Shown here piece after piece: positions 1 through 12,727 of a stretch of 64,000 nt of DNA. The position numbers and the translations under genes are program-made. Positions within the stretch are counted from its first letter, which is position 1. Every line of letters starts with the position of its first letter. The DNA lies in assembly GCF_024323335.1 (NCBI RefSeq), contig NC_066581.1:295440536-295504535 (forward strand), given 5' to 3'. The notes under the pieces are model-generated. The model did not search any database. It was not told the DNA's origin and saw nothing but the letters and a program-made list of their open reading frames with translations. This stretch comes from Lathyrus oleraceus. Its lineage: Eukaryota; Streptophyta; Magnoliopsida; Fabales; Fabaceae.

Positions 1-3000
1 CATGTGATTGTATCATACTTGTATATTATAATTTTACTAACCAAAATACCAAAAATATGTCTTTGCATTTGCTTAACTCTTTTGTAGGTAGGGCATGATC
101 ACATTGTTTTATCAAGTTCATATCTAGGGTTTAGGGCCCTCATGATAAAGAGCATAACCATGAATTTGATCCAAGAATGGATATAAGCATCATATATGAG
201 TTCCATTGATTCCTACATGTTATGTTGATCAAGTATTCTTCAAGAGTTTGGAGGTGATTTTCCTTGGAAACCCTAGTTTGTCTGGGTATCTTGAGTAACT
301 TCCCCAACAAGCCATCTCACCAATTGATCAAATTTCTCAAGGGACACATAAAAATTCATAACCTTATGCATATATGATCTACCATGAGCCTAGAAAGTCA
401 ATAGAATTGAAGGTTAGCAAGTTGGTTGATGGTGGTTGGCCAGATGAATTCATCTGATCAAAACTAGGTCCCCCTAGGCCCTATCTCCTACAATTTTCAC
501 CATATGAAAATTATTCTAAGATAAAAGTTACTTTAAATTACATTTCAAACAACTTTCATGTTGATACCTAGAGCTAGTTTTGCTTGGAAAATCATTTTCT
601 ATGTTGAAACATTATAGGTCATTTTGTCTAAACCCTAATTTGAAAGTCAACTTCCCAAGGCCATAACTTGCTCAATTTTTGTGAGATGAAAAACTTCCAA
701 GTTGCATAATCAAATTCAAGATATCTACTTAAGCTTTAATGTTTGGAGTGAGATCTAATTCAACTTTTATGAGCATATGATATGAGGATACATTATAGGT
801 CACTTTTGACCTATACCATTAAACAAGTGAATTTTCCAAACTTCAAAAATGCATAACTCTATGATTCTAAGTCCAAATTAAATTAAATTTGTGACCATTT
901 TGAAGGTATTTGAATGAGTTACAACTTTGATGAATTCACGTTTCTCATTTGAATCTCACATAAAAAGTTAAGCAAGGTGGAATATTGAGATATATGGCTT
1001 GACACTTAGAAAATTTTTCAACATGTTGAAATTTCCAAACTTCCACCTTCAAATTCACCATGATCCAAGCTCCAAATGAAAAAGTGTTCAACATAAAACT
1101 TGTTCTCCTTGATCCAAGCTTTTCAAAGAACCCAAGTTCATACATTTTGGATGAAGTTTGCTAGGGCTACACATGGCTTTAACAGAGCTGCACCATTGGA
1201 GGAAATCAAATGCCAAAAACTCCATTGCACTTTGCCTTGACATCCAATCTTGGTTTGAACTTCAGTACAGTTGCAATTGGATCAAAATGGATTGCTTCAT
1301 GGGCCTGTACACGCCCATGCAAGCTTGTGCATCACATTGCCAAATTTAACAAATTTTCAAGTGTGCAATTATCAATCCCAAATGCTATAAATACATGGCC
1401 TCTGAGCTCATTTCAAACACACCTTGCGCGCCAGCTTTGCCCCCCAATTGAAACCCTCTCATTCTAAACGAAAACTTGATAATTTTCAATCTGAAAATTG
1501 AGTTTCAATCTCAACTGTTTGGAGATTCAAGAACTCCAGGATCCAAAGCCTTGCACCATTGCTAATCACTCCCTGCAAGCTTCTCAAGTGTGACCAGATA
1601 GTGTTTGAAGCAAGCAACCTCAAGTTCTGCACAACATTGAAGGTAATATTCAGAAAACTTCATCTCTTTGATTCTCACTTAATTCTCATCAATTCTCTTG
1701 GATCTTTGGTTGTCTGAAGTCCTACCAATGTAGGCAAGAAGATTGAGTTGCTTAGAGGTCAAATCGAAGCAACTCAGTTGACACACCTCAAAATTCAACT
1801 CCTCATATCTTTCTATATATGTGGACTTAGTTAAAATTAAGGTCAGATTCGTGCTCTACGCTATTTTTTCTTTTAGATCATGTCCTCCTTTTTTATTTTG
1901 GTGATGGTTGAGGGTGGACCAGTCCGGTGAGGTCCACCGGAGAAGAAGACCGGAGCTCTGGCTCCGGCGGTGCATTGGCACGTCTCCCAGCCACATGATC
2001 CATTCAATTTGTTTTAATCTTAGGCGTTGGTTTTGATTACCACGTGTGTGGCGCGCTGACTAGGTTCCATCATGGAACGCGCATTTCAGACCACTTGATC
2101 TGCCACCTCAATTAACGAGGGAGATCAAGTGGTCCACGTTTTTTTGATTTTCTAATTTTAATTTTTATTCCTTTGATTTTCATTAATTCATATTAATTTT
2201 AATATTAATCCAAAAAAATATGAGAGTTTCACCCAAAATTTTCAAATAATTTCCTCTTTCATATTTTGAATTAAAATCATTTTTTGGATCATTATTAATA
2301 TTTTTCATGATTTAATTGATTTTGTGAATATTTTTAATTATTTAAAAATACTTTTAAGTCTTTAAAAATTCTGAAATTTTTTCTCCAAGGTCCTTTGACC
2401 TTGTTTGACCTATGATAAATCTCATGACCATTTCTTTGGTGTTTTGATGAGGTTTTAGGAATTTGACAAACCATATTTAATTTAAATGCCCTATTTTAGT
2501 ATTTTTAATTTGAATAAATGCCAAATAATTGTGTTGACCTATTGTGATGATTTGTGTAAGTTTGACTCATGTTGTTGGGCCTTGGTCAAGGTTGATTTGA
2601 CTTTGCTAAGTTAATATCATTGAATTTAGGGGATTGATGGAATGTACATTCCATCTCCCAAAATGAATGAATGATATTAATTTGGTAAAAGTCCTCCTTT
2701 GACCAATTTGAGTTTTGATCCATTCCCTTCCCTCTTCATCTCATTCCCCTTCTTTATGCATTCATCTCATTTGGCCTATGATATCTCTAAATCCTAAGGC
2801 TAGTTGATTGCAAAATAAACATAAATATGGATGAGATTAGACCACCTCTTTTGCATATTCTTTTTGTGTGTGGTATGTTTCATGAGCACAGTCCATTATA
2901 TTATGTCTCTAACATGTATTAACACCAAAATTCTTTTGCCCGACCTCAAATAGTTGTGATTTCTACATAATCCAATTACGATTGCTTAACATAGCGCTAA

Positions 3001-4585
3001 ATATTTGATACAAAAAGGCATAGCATTCTAGTTAGTGAGATTGTAAGTCTCCCCTCTTTCATGGTATTGTGTGGAAACTTGGCCTTTTTTACTTCCTTTG
3101 GAAGATGTCTTGGCTCAAGGATCCATGCTTGTGATAAGTGGGTTAAGTGTTCTCCAAAGAATGACTTAAAATGAAAAGCAAAAGCAAAAGCAAAAGAATA
3201 CTAACTTCTAACTCATTAACAACTAACATTTAATTTCAAGTCCTTTATTTTAATGGACTTTAATTTTTAAGTTCTATTCATTTGCCATTATTCATACCAT
3301 TCTAATTATTTATGTTAATGTCATTTTCCCTTTGCCCACTTGGACCATATTGTGTGATATATCTTGTTTGTGTATATTTTGTTTGTTTGTGTGGTCTTTG
3401 ACCATTAATGTACATAATAAGAACAAAAACCCTAAAAAACTTTTGTGTGGACTGTTGACTTGATCTTGGACAAATTGGACTTAGAATCTAGGCAACCTCC
3501 CTATGCTAAAGGATTTGGCCAATGCCAACTTTTGTGAAACCAAGTGATTGAAATTTGAAACTTCATCTGATACATCATTCAAGATCCCTTTGAGTTTATC
3601 TGCAACATGATCATTGTGAAGATGTTATTTTGAACCTGTGACTTGAGGAATTCATCTACTACATGAGCTAATTTGAAGAAGATCATGGAGTGGCTAAAGC
3701 TTGGATGTGGCTATCATTATTTGATGCCTTGCTCTTCAAGATTGATATAATTATGCATTGTTTGTTGCTTGATTCTAATATCCAAGGGAATTTGGGGTTT
3801 CTATATGGCATTCTTGCCTATTGGATTGCTACCCATCGGTCAGATCTTTTCAACTCTTAACTTTTAATTTTGTGCATAGGATTAGTCTCTTCATCTCCTT
3901 CCCATTTCTTTAATTTCAAAATCTCTTCCTCCTTTCAAAAAAACTTCTTTGTTTGAACTTGTTATTTTCTAAATTTTGACCACTTTGCAAGATAGAAACT
4001 TTGGCCTTATGCCATTGCCTTTTCAAACTTCTTTTCTTAATCAACTTGTAAATAGACTTAACTATACTTGACCTAAACTTTCAAAAGCCAAAAAAGAACT
4101 AACTCATTCAAACCATTTTTAGGCCTTTGTGCCTTTCAAACTTAATTTTTGTTAAAAGCCATGCATCCACTTTGAAATTTGTATCACGAACTACGAGGTT
4201 TTGATCCCTCATTTTTATGTTGGTACGTAGGCACAAGTCTGAAGGTCTTGTCAAACACAAAAATATAATTAATGAATTCTTTTCTCATCCCCTCACTCTA
4301 TTTGTTTGTAAACATCACTTTTGTATAAAATACATATGCACACAAAAAAGGGCTCCCTAGGAGTACCTAGGACACTTTGGATGCTAACACCTTCCCTTTG
4401 TATAACCAACCCCCTTACCTGTAATCTCTAGCATTTTATTAGTTTTTATTTGAAAACTTCTTACTTTTTGGGTTTTGTTCGTACTTTTTCCCTTTTCCCT
4501 TGGAAACAGTAAAAGCGCGGTGGCAACTCTTGTTATTTGATGTCTAGCTTATCCATAGCATGATGATCATGAATTTACCGCTACA
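1..4585 (+). mobile_element. Ogre-type LTR, 3' part, cut by window edge
   Basis: No coding capacity. Orientation and family come from the 3' end, which matches the 5' LTR of the Ogre element at 7081-11804: the 'cgaactacgaggttttgatcc' box near 4189, the 'agggctccctaggagtacc' box near 4350, the 'gcggtggcaactct' box near 4517, and the terminal 'cgctaca' at 4579-4585. It is a different subfamily, since the middle parts are only loosely alike. It ends in CA directly against the tandem array; the next bases are 'gtaca', a possible target duplication whose left copy is outside the window. It may be a solo LTR or the 3' LTR of an element to the left. Confidence 0.8.
1298..1393 (+). promoter_or_regulatory. 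LTR promoter: U3 palindrome and TATA box
   Basis: TATAAATA lies at 1386-1393. About 67 bases upstream is an inverted repeat with 7-base perfect arms CATGGGC (1298-1304) and GCCCATG (1313-1319) around a CTGTACAC core. A related palindrome with the same TGTACA core precedes the TATA box of the other Ogre LTR. Promoter function is inferred from position and motif. Confidence 0.5.
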
Positions 4586-5364
4586 GTACATAACCAAGAT
4601 CAACCTTATTGTAAGACGCCATTTAATTTCTTAACAAAAGATTCAAGTTGTCTCTTTCTTTAGTGAATTTATCAAGTTGCAAATAAATTTTTGAAAATCA
4701 TCAATTTTATGTTTCAAAGTAACATTAATCACACTTGATAGATTCATCTAAGATTTCGTGAGAAGATGGGGAATTTATTAGATCATCTTGTCTCTTTTTA
4801 AGCCTTTCTATTTAGTCCAATAAGTTTTTATTTTTCAATTTGAGTAAAGAAATAATATCTTTGGAGGTAGAGATGATTTGTCCTAATTTACTTGTTTCTT
4901 TAGTTAGCTTTTACATATGTGGAATAAATCTTGATAAGAAAAATAAGAGGTTACACTCGTCTTCTTCATGATTTTCCATGAGACACGTGTATTCTTCTTC
5001 CTTGTTAGAGGATTCCATAACATTGTCATCCCAAGATATGCAAGCTCTCTTAACTTCTTTTTGCGGTTTCTTAAATTTTCTCTGATTTTTTAGGGTAGTT
5101 TAGTCTTATGTTCCCTTCCTTTCCGCATTGGTGAAATATGGGAACAAAACAGTATTTTTCTTCACTTTACTCTTGGAAACTTGAAATTGTTTTCTTCGTG
5201 CCTCAGAAAATCCTTGAATTTTTGAAATATGAGTTTCATGTATTTTTTAATGTCACTTTGATAGTCTCCAACTTTTGATTCTATATCTTTGATGTTAGAT
5301 TCATTTAGTGAAATACTTTTTCTCTTCTTGTCACTTTCTTCTCCATCTCATGTTTCTGTTATTG

Positions 5365-5367
<3 letters not shown>

Positions 5368-5419
<52 letters not shown>

Positions 5420-5448
5420 TGTGTGTGTGTGTGAGAGAGAGAGAGAGA
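5368..5448. repeat. Microsatellite (GA)n(GT)n(GA)n
   Basis: An uninterrupted GA run is followed by a short GT run and more GA, inside the 1.9 kb unit. The matching place in the right array (29550-29577) has a much shorter GA run, so the tract varies between units. The apparent Glu-Arg ORF across it is a product of the repeat. Confidence 0.95.
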
Positions 5449-6157
5449 TTCCATGGCCGTTAAATTCCTAGACTCACAATTGCGGTGACTTTAGGTTGCT
5501 AAATATGGTTTAGGCATCTAAGAATTTTTAAAAACAATTACTCATTTATAAAATGTTTTCCCCAAAGTTCTCATATGACTCAAGAGACGGCTAAATTGTG
5601 TTTGCATCTGCTTTATGTTCTCTTCAGATTTCCTTTTGAAAAGTACATACTCGTGAGTTAATATGCCCAACCTTTGTTTAACAATTGACTTCAAGCCCAA
5701 GAGGAGGAGGGGAGGGGTTAGGGAGAATTGTGGTATTTAAAAATTATGATTAATTTTATATTTTCGATTTACACTGTCTTAATAGATTTGTTTGAGTGAA
5801 TTGCAGTGGAAATAAGTAATGAAAGGTAAATAGAAAAAATTAAAAGGATAGGGTTAGAGAGATTGCACTAGAGAATTATCCAGGTTTGGTCGAACGTTGA
5901 CCTAGTCCAGTCCCCAAAAGATCTTCTAGAGATTTTCACTTTAAACTTGTGAGCTTTTATCGGTTATTCCCACAAACCTTTACACAAGCTGATCTTGAGA
6001 TTTTTACAGGCTTATCCCAAACCAAAAATAACTTTTACCACATGTTAAGGTAGAACCTTCTTAGATATTTTAAGGGTAATCTCAATAACTAAAACAAAAC
6101 TTTTTTCGGTGAAGCTCAATAAATCACAATAGAGATTACCTTTGTCAAATAACTTAT

Positions 6158-7080
6158 TTAAAGGTCAATTGAAATAGTTGTTGTATGATTTGAAGAATAA
6201 TTGTCATTATCATTTTTTGAGTTCAATTTTTCAAGCACATCCGCATTATAATATGACTTTTTGACATTTAGTTTTAAATATTTTTTTTTGGATCTCTTGA
6301 GGGTAGTGATACACATATTATAAGGAGATATCTTTATCTTTTTTACCGTTATAATGCCATTTATAAAAATACGAGGAAAGATGTTCTTGTTTACTTTCAT
6401 GACTTTTTTTATGATAAAAAAGAACATAGCAATATGACCATATTCATTATAGTAATCGGATTTTAGATTTTTGAGTTTAGATATTGGTTGGACATTGAAA
6501 TAATGTCAAAGATTTTATTGTCGTTCTTAGGTACATAACCAAGGTCAACCTTATTGTAAGACGCCATTTGATTTTTTAACAAAAGATTCAAGTTGCCTCT
6601 TTATTTAGTGAATTTATCAAGGTGCAAATAATGTTTTGAAGATCATCACTTTTATTTTTCAAAGTAACATTAATCACACTTGATAGATTCATCTAAGATT
6701 TCGTGAGAAGATGGGGAATTTATTAGATCATCTTGTCTCTTTTTAAGCCTTTCTATTTAGTCCAATAAGTTTTTATTTTTCAATTTGAGTAAAGAAATAA
6801 TATCTTTGGAGGTAAAGATGATTTGTCCTAATTTACTTGTTTCTTTAGTTAGCTTTTACATATGCGGAACAAATCCTGATAAGAAAAATAAGAGGTTACA
6901 CTCGTCTTCTTCATGATTTTCCATGAGACACATGTATTCTTCTTCCTTGTTAGAGGATTCCATAACATTGACATCCCAAGATATGTAAGCTCTCTTAACT
7001 TCTTTTTGCGATTTCTTAAATTTTCTCTGATTTTTTAGGATAGTTTAGTCTTATGTTCCCTTCCTTTCCGCATTGGTGAC
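6158..7080 (-). pseudogene. Ty1/copia gag remnant in array unit
   Basis: Minus-strand reading fragments match those of the better preserved copy at 28430-29350: the stretch after the zinc-knuckle region, the Lys/Asn-rich part and the acidic segment. Stops and frameshifts break it. It is the second unit of the left array and is cut at 7080 by the Ogre-2 LTR. Copia assignment follows from the right-hand copy. Confidence 0.5.
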
Positions 7081-8514
7081 TGTAAGACCCCAATTTTGAC
7101 CCTAAGATCCCTCATGGCATCATAACATTGCATTTGCATTTGCCTCAAGGATCATAGCATCTTGGCTCCTTAACCCTAGGGTGGGAACTTTTGTGAGTTG
7201 GTTTGAGATCACCAAGCATGCTTGAATTGTATATTATTGATTTTCTTCTTTTGTTTACTAACCAAAAGCATAAAAATATGTCACTAACATCTTTGGTTTT
7301 GTAGCTTGAGCAATGATAAGATCCGAGGCTCCTAGGAGACCCTATGCTCATTGATGTGGCCAGATGAAGATGAAACCAAGCATGAAAATGGTTCCTAAAT
7401 CTCTCATTCATCAAATATGCCACCAGAGTATCTCAATTCATCATTTTGATCAAAGCAAACCAAAGGGCTTGAGGCTTGTTTCCCAAGGAAACCCTAATTC
7501 ATCTGTGTATCAACTATGCCTTGCCCATGAAGCAACCTCAACCCATGATAAAATTAAATCAAGTTAAGTTCTTTCACTCACCATTTCATTCATATTTGAG
7601 CTTATTTGAGTGTCCTCAATCATCAATTCATCAAGATTTGAAGTATGGACTTGAGAAGTTAATCAGTCAATTCATTTGACTATTTTGAAGTACACTGAGA
7701 CCTAACCTTTGATGTGTTTGTCAAATGTAGATGACCCCAAGAGAAAAAAAATGATCTTAAGAACCATATGAACAACTTTCATGTTCATCAAAAATTGATT
7801 TGAAGCTTGTAAGGTCATCATCCATTTCAAAACATTATAGGTCATTTTGACGGAAACCCTAATTTTGGGTCAACTTCCCATGAACATAACTCCTTCATTT
7901 TTCATGATTTTGAGGTGGGATAAAATGCATTGGAAAGTTTAAGATGTCTACTTTATTTTTTATGTTGGACAAATTTTCTTAATCCTAAAATAAACACATG
8001 TTATAATACAAAACATTATAGGTCACTTTGGACCAAAGTCATCGAAATGTGAAAAAGTCCAACTTCAAGTGCCCATATCTTTCTCATAAAAATACAAATT
8101 ATGCACAAATTGAGTCCACATTGATTGTCTTGAAAATATATACAACTTTGATGTTGAAGGTTTTATCATTTGGAGCTTTCATCATTGAAACAAAAGGGCT
8201 TGAAGTTGGCCCATTTTGGAAATGTTCACATACACATGTTTTGCACCTTGCACTTTATGATCAATTTTCACAAATTTCCCAATTCCAAATGAAGTTTTGT
8301 TCAACATAACAATTAATCCTCATGTCAAGAGCTTTCCAACCATTACCCATAAGGCTATGTTTCATTTTTGGAAATAGCATTTTCGAAGAAGATAATATTT
8401 TGGTGCATTTTTGGAAAATTATTGAAAACACATTGCACAAGCTCATGACATCATTTCTGCACGTTCGTTTTAATTCCATATGATACCAGCTTGCCATTCT
8501 AATCAGAATTGGAC

Positions 8515-8607
8515 CCTCCATGCGCCTGTACAGGCCCATGCATGGAGGCCCTCTTCATCCATGCACATGCTTTGTTCATGCTTCTACCTTGCCAATTGAT
8601 ATATATA
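8515..8607 (+). promoter_or_regulatory. Ogre-2 5' LTR promoter: palindrome and TATA
   Basis: TATATATA at 8600-8607. Upstream, CCTCCATGC (8515-8523) pairs with GCATGGAGG (8540-8548), enclosing a perfect 12-base palindrome GCCTGTACAGGC (8524-8535). The 3' LTR copy (palindrome near 26430, TATA at 26512-26519) keeps the outer arms but has one change in the inner palindrome. Function is inferred. Confidence 0.5.
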
Positions 8608-11090
8608 GGAGTGCATAGCTTCACATTTGGACAACCTGAAGGCGCTTGTTATGCTGCAAGAATCCCTCCATAGCCTTACTTAAAGGAACTTTCTCTTTCT
8701 CTTCAAATTTTCAGATCTAAATTTCGACTACACTGGTTGATTTCTAGATCTATAGTTCCTAAACCTTGCTCATCTTCATCACTAGACTACACTGCAAGCA
8801 AAAGCTTTGAAGAATCATGCTCTCAAGATCCACATTTTAGAGGTGGACATCCAAACTTATTTTCTTCGAAACTCATTGTCTATAGCTTATTCCTTGCATT
8901 TACTAGGTTGGCTGAAGTCCTCTCATCAGAGGCAACATAGCTGTGCTTTGAATTTTGAAAATCCTTTAAGTTTCAGTTGAACATCATAATTTTCAACCTC
9001 TGATTTCTTTTACCATGGAAGTCTAGAGCGAAAATAGATGACACAGGGGTGATGTACATCACCCCAGCTTTCCATTGCTATATAGATTGTGGCATTTGAT
9101 GGAGGTTGCCATGTCTGCAACTCCAGATCAAATCCTGACCACACGATCTTGTTTCCAGATCTAATATGGAACACTTCTTTTTATGACTTTTTTAATGGCA
9201 ACATGTGGCTCGTTTGACTAGCGTGTTTGGTAGGCTCGCGCTTAGATCTGTCTGATGCGCCAGCTCAATTAATGAGCTCTTGATCCAACGCCTCACGCTT
9301 TTTCTTATTTTCATTTTCTGATTTTTATTTCCATTTTATTTCTTTTATTCCATTTCATTTCAAAAAATCATATCTCATTCATTATTGGTCCAAAAAATGT
9401 GAGACCAATTGCATTATTTCTCTTTTAATTTCTAGTTTCTAAAAATGATTATTAATATTTTTTATTTTATCATTTGATATTTTTTATGAATTTTTTCTTT
9501 TCTGGTTATTTTTAATTCATTTTAAATAGTTTTTGATACTCAAAAAATACAAAAATATTTTACCAACCTCTTTGAATGATGATGGATCTATGAAAAATAT
9601 TCTAATCAATTTATTAATTGATTTGAGATTTATTTGAGATTTTAATTCAATTAGGTTATTTTTATGCATTTTTAATTGATTAAAAATAGTTTCTGGTTTC
9701 TAAAAATGCTGAATTTTTTTGTCAAACTTTGTTTGACCTTGTTGAACTTAGGATGATCCATTTGGACTTTTCAAAGTTGATTTGAAATGGATTTGAAGTT
9801 TGACCTTTAACTGTTTATTTTAATTCAAGTATTATTTTAATTTTGAAAAATACCAAAAATATTTTATTTGTTTCTTGACTTCTAAACTTCATCTTGCTTC
9901 TGTTTACTAATGTTTGACCTTGATTTCATCTACCTTTGATCAATGTATGTTGGTTACCTCATTTGATTTTCATTAATGCATTTTCTTCTTCTTCTTCTTC
10001 TTCTTCTTTTTCTTTTTTGATCAATGAGTTAAAGATTGGTGGTTAGCCTTGATACATGGGAGGTTTAACCTTCCTTGATTCAAATCTAATTCATCTTGAT
10101 CATAGATCAAGTGAATGGCTTTGCATTAAGGATATGTTGCTTCCTAATCAAGCAAAAAACCTAAATCAATACAAGATCATTTCTCGTCTTCTTTTGGCAT
10201 GGCAAGTTGTAGGAGCTTGATTCACTAATCAAGATCTCTAACTTGTGTTTGTTGCCTATATTTTTATTGACCGACCTCAGATAGGTGTGACTACTACATT
10301 AATGTTGAAGATGGAGTAAAAAGGGCCTTAATGTTGAAGATGGATTAGAAGGACCAAATCTCTAAACTCACTCTTGTCCATTCTTGGTTTACATTGTGGG
10401 ACTTTTTGATGTGTGTGCTTTTGTGCTAGGGATTCCTATTTGAGCCAAATTGAAGAATCATTGTCATGTGCATCCAAAGTGAGAGATACAAGAGCCATTG
10501 GAAGATTCCTAAGAGCTTTGCTTGATTGATTGATTGCTTGAGTATACACTTATTTGGTTCCTTATTCCAAAGGATGGGAGCTACTTGGATCATCACTATG
10601 ATCTCAAGAAGGGAACTCCATTTGTGGTCTTATTTCTTCTCCTTCATCTTTGTATGTTTAAGACGTTAGCCATTCTTCTTCTTCCCTCCACTCTAACCCA
10701 AGCCAAAACTTATGTGCAAACATTAACATTTGTTTTCAAACATTAGAAACCTAAGCATTATGCTTTTGATTTTCAAACTTTCTTTTCATAACACTTATTT
10801 TGAATTAAATCTTTAAGTCAACTTTGACCATATTTTGTAAATACTTTTCATTGGTAAATATAACTCATTCAAATGTTTTGTGGTTTCAATGGCCACTTTC
10901 TTATCAAAACTTTTCATAACCATTAGCTATTAGGTTTGAGTTATCCTTGAGGTAGATATAATACTCACCTATATCCTTAGTGATGGACAATGAGTCTTCC
11001 ATGCTTATTATAGGGTTAACCCCTCACTAGTATGTTGAAGCTATCCTCACATGGTGGATTTGTGGTTTTAGGTTGAGTTTTCTCCCTTGG

Positions 11091-11560
11091 ATAACAAAAG
11101 ACCTTAAGGCTTTTGGACCAATCAATTCACCAACTTGTTTTGAGATTTTTACCCCGAACTACGAAGTTTTGATCCTAATATTTTTTAAGATGGTACGTAG
11201 GCAGTGGGTTTATCCATTCAAACACAAAATTGTAAATAATTTGTACATTCTTCTCTCATCTCCCCAATCATGTTTGCACAATAATTTTTTCACAAATACC
11301 AACCTACCTTACAACAATTTGTGCAATTTTGGATGACAAAAGACCTTAAGGCTTTTGGACCAATCAATTCACCAACTTGTTTTGAGATTTTTACCCCGAA
11401 CTACGAGGTTTTGATCCTAATCTTTTTTAAGACGGTATGTAGGCAGTGGGTTTATCCATTCAAACACAAAATTGTAAATAATTTGTACATTCTTCTCTCA
11501 TCTCCCCAATCATGTTTGCACAATAACTTTTTCACAAATACCAACCTACCTTACGACAAG
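11091..11560 (+). repeat. 242-bp tandem duplication in Ogre-2 5' LTR
   Basis: The block starting 'ataacaaaagaccttaagg' at 11091 is repeated from 11333 ('atgacaaaagacc...') with only a few substitutions. It includes the 'cgaactacgaggttttgatcc' box and the downstream 'gtaggcagtgggtttatcc' box, so both conserved boxes occur twice. The homologous part of the 3' LTR has been deleted, so it cannot be told whether the duplication was in the inserting element. Confidence 0.9.
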
Positions 11561-11810
11561 TGTGAAAAGGGCTCCCTAGGAGTACCTAGGATGTTTTGGG
11601 TGCTTAAAACCTTCCCATTGCATAACCAACCCCCTTACCCCGATCTCTGACATTTTTATTAGTTTTTGATACGATAAAACTTCTCGATTTTTATTCGCTT
11701 TCTAACCTTTCCTTTGGATAAATAGAAGTGCGGTGGCGACTCGACTTGTATGGTTTACTTTTGATTTAGTCAATAAATCTAAAGGTAATGAATACTCCGC
11801 TACAGAAAAG

Positions 11811-11828
11811 TGGCGACTCTGCTGGGGA
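11811..11828 (+). promoter_or_regulatory. Ogre-2 primer binding site
   Basis: The 18-mer tggcgactctgctgggga starts with TGG (complement of a tRNA CCA end) six bases after the LTR. Ogre elements are known to prime from tRNA-Arg; the exact tRNA here is inferred from family. It is the start point for minus-strand DNA synthesis. Confidence 0.85.
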
Positions 11829-12727
11829 AATTTGCCTAGTGGGTTTTGCCTACTTTTCATATTTGTTGTATTGTATTGTATATTATTTTGTGACATATTT
11901 TTTGTGCAATTTGGGATTACTGTATTGTATGTAATGATTGAATTGCTTGATATATTAATTCTTTGTATGCTTGGTGATCTTTGTGAGATGAGTTCTATAC
12001 CCGAACTCGAGCGCACTTAGGATAGGAGAATGACATAGTCTTGTTGACTTGTGTGGAGTTATTCCTTAGCAAGTTGACTTGGAAGCCCATTCGCTTGGTG
12101 AAGGTTATGTTGGGATCAATAATGTCACACGAGTAGTTGTGGGTAGGCATTACTCTTTCCAATATATGCCTTAGAAGACAAGGACCTTAGTTTACCAAGC
12201 CCATCTTGGCCTATTTTTAGGACGTAGTGCGAAGGTTGTTAAAGTGTAAGATTTGATACGATTGTTACGCGATACTACACTCATATGAGTCTCTCTTGAG
12301 AATGTTTTTTGAATACGAGTAGTCGTTTATCCGATAATATCCGAAAGATGGGATGATGACTATGGGAACCTCTTGTAGAACATGTTAGGCAGGTTTAAAC
12401 CCTAGTACACTCCCTTTGGGTGGTTCTTAACCAAGACACCATGCTCGTGACTTGCAACAAACCCTTGATTCATGGTTGATCCGTTCTTGTGTGTCCTTAA
12501 TATCAATGGAACTTGGGTGTTGATAAGGTGTAAACCATAATCCACCAAAATGGATGATTGATATTAAGGATGACTTGATCCATCCCATGACCTTTGTGTG
12601 GTGTGCTTTGCTTGATCCTTGAGTGTGATTGTTGCATCCATGCATTCATGCATCCATTTGCATCCATATCATCAATAATGAGAAAATTTTCAAGGAACTT
12701 GAGAGGTCTATTTGCAAATTTTCAGAC
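11829..12727 (+). other. Ogre-2 untranslated leader
   Basis: About 900 bases between PBS and ORF1 with no credible coding frame. Position fits the packaging leader of the element. I see no strong repeats or hairpins in it. Confidence 0.7.

Larger units (their letters stand above)
4586..7080. repeat. Tandem ~1.9 kb repeat array, left flank of Ogre-2
   Basis: The sequence starting 'gtacataaccaag' at 4586 recurs at about 6531, so one full unit is about 1945 bases and a second begins before Ogre-2 interrupts it at 7081. The same unit resumes right of Ogre-2 at 27914 and 28797. The unit contains antisense copia gag remnants, a GA-rich microsatellite, and a non-coding part (about 5650-6130) that may be LTR-derived. 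The array predates both Ogre insertions because both cut it. Confidence 0.75.
7081..11804 (+). mobile_element. Ogre-2 5' LTR
   Basis: Begins TGTAAGACCCCAATTTTGAC exactly as the 3' LTR at 24994 and ends 'cgctaca' six bases before the PBS, giving 4724 bases. Bases 7081-9936 align with 24994-27906. Internal landmarks are a TATA box at 8600, a U3 palindrome at 8515, a 242-base tandem duplication from 11091, and the conserved 'gcggtggcgactcg' box near 11730. Compared with the 3' LTR it lacks about 55 bases near 9117. No genuine ORF. Confidence 0.92.

Noticed and set aside
5289..5471. Glu-Arg repeat ORF
   Set aside because: It is only the translation of the GA/GT microsatellite.
11811..11828. tRNA gene fragment
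   Set aside because: It is the primer binding site after an LTR; no cloverleaf surrounds it.
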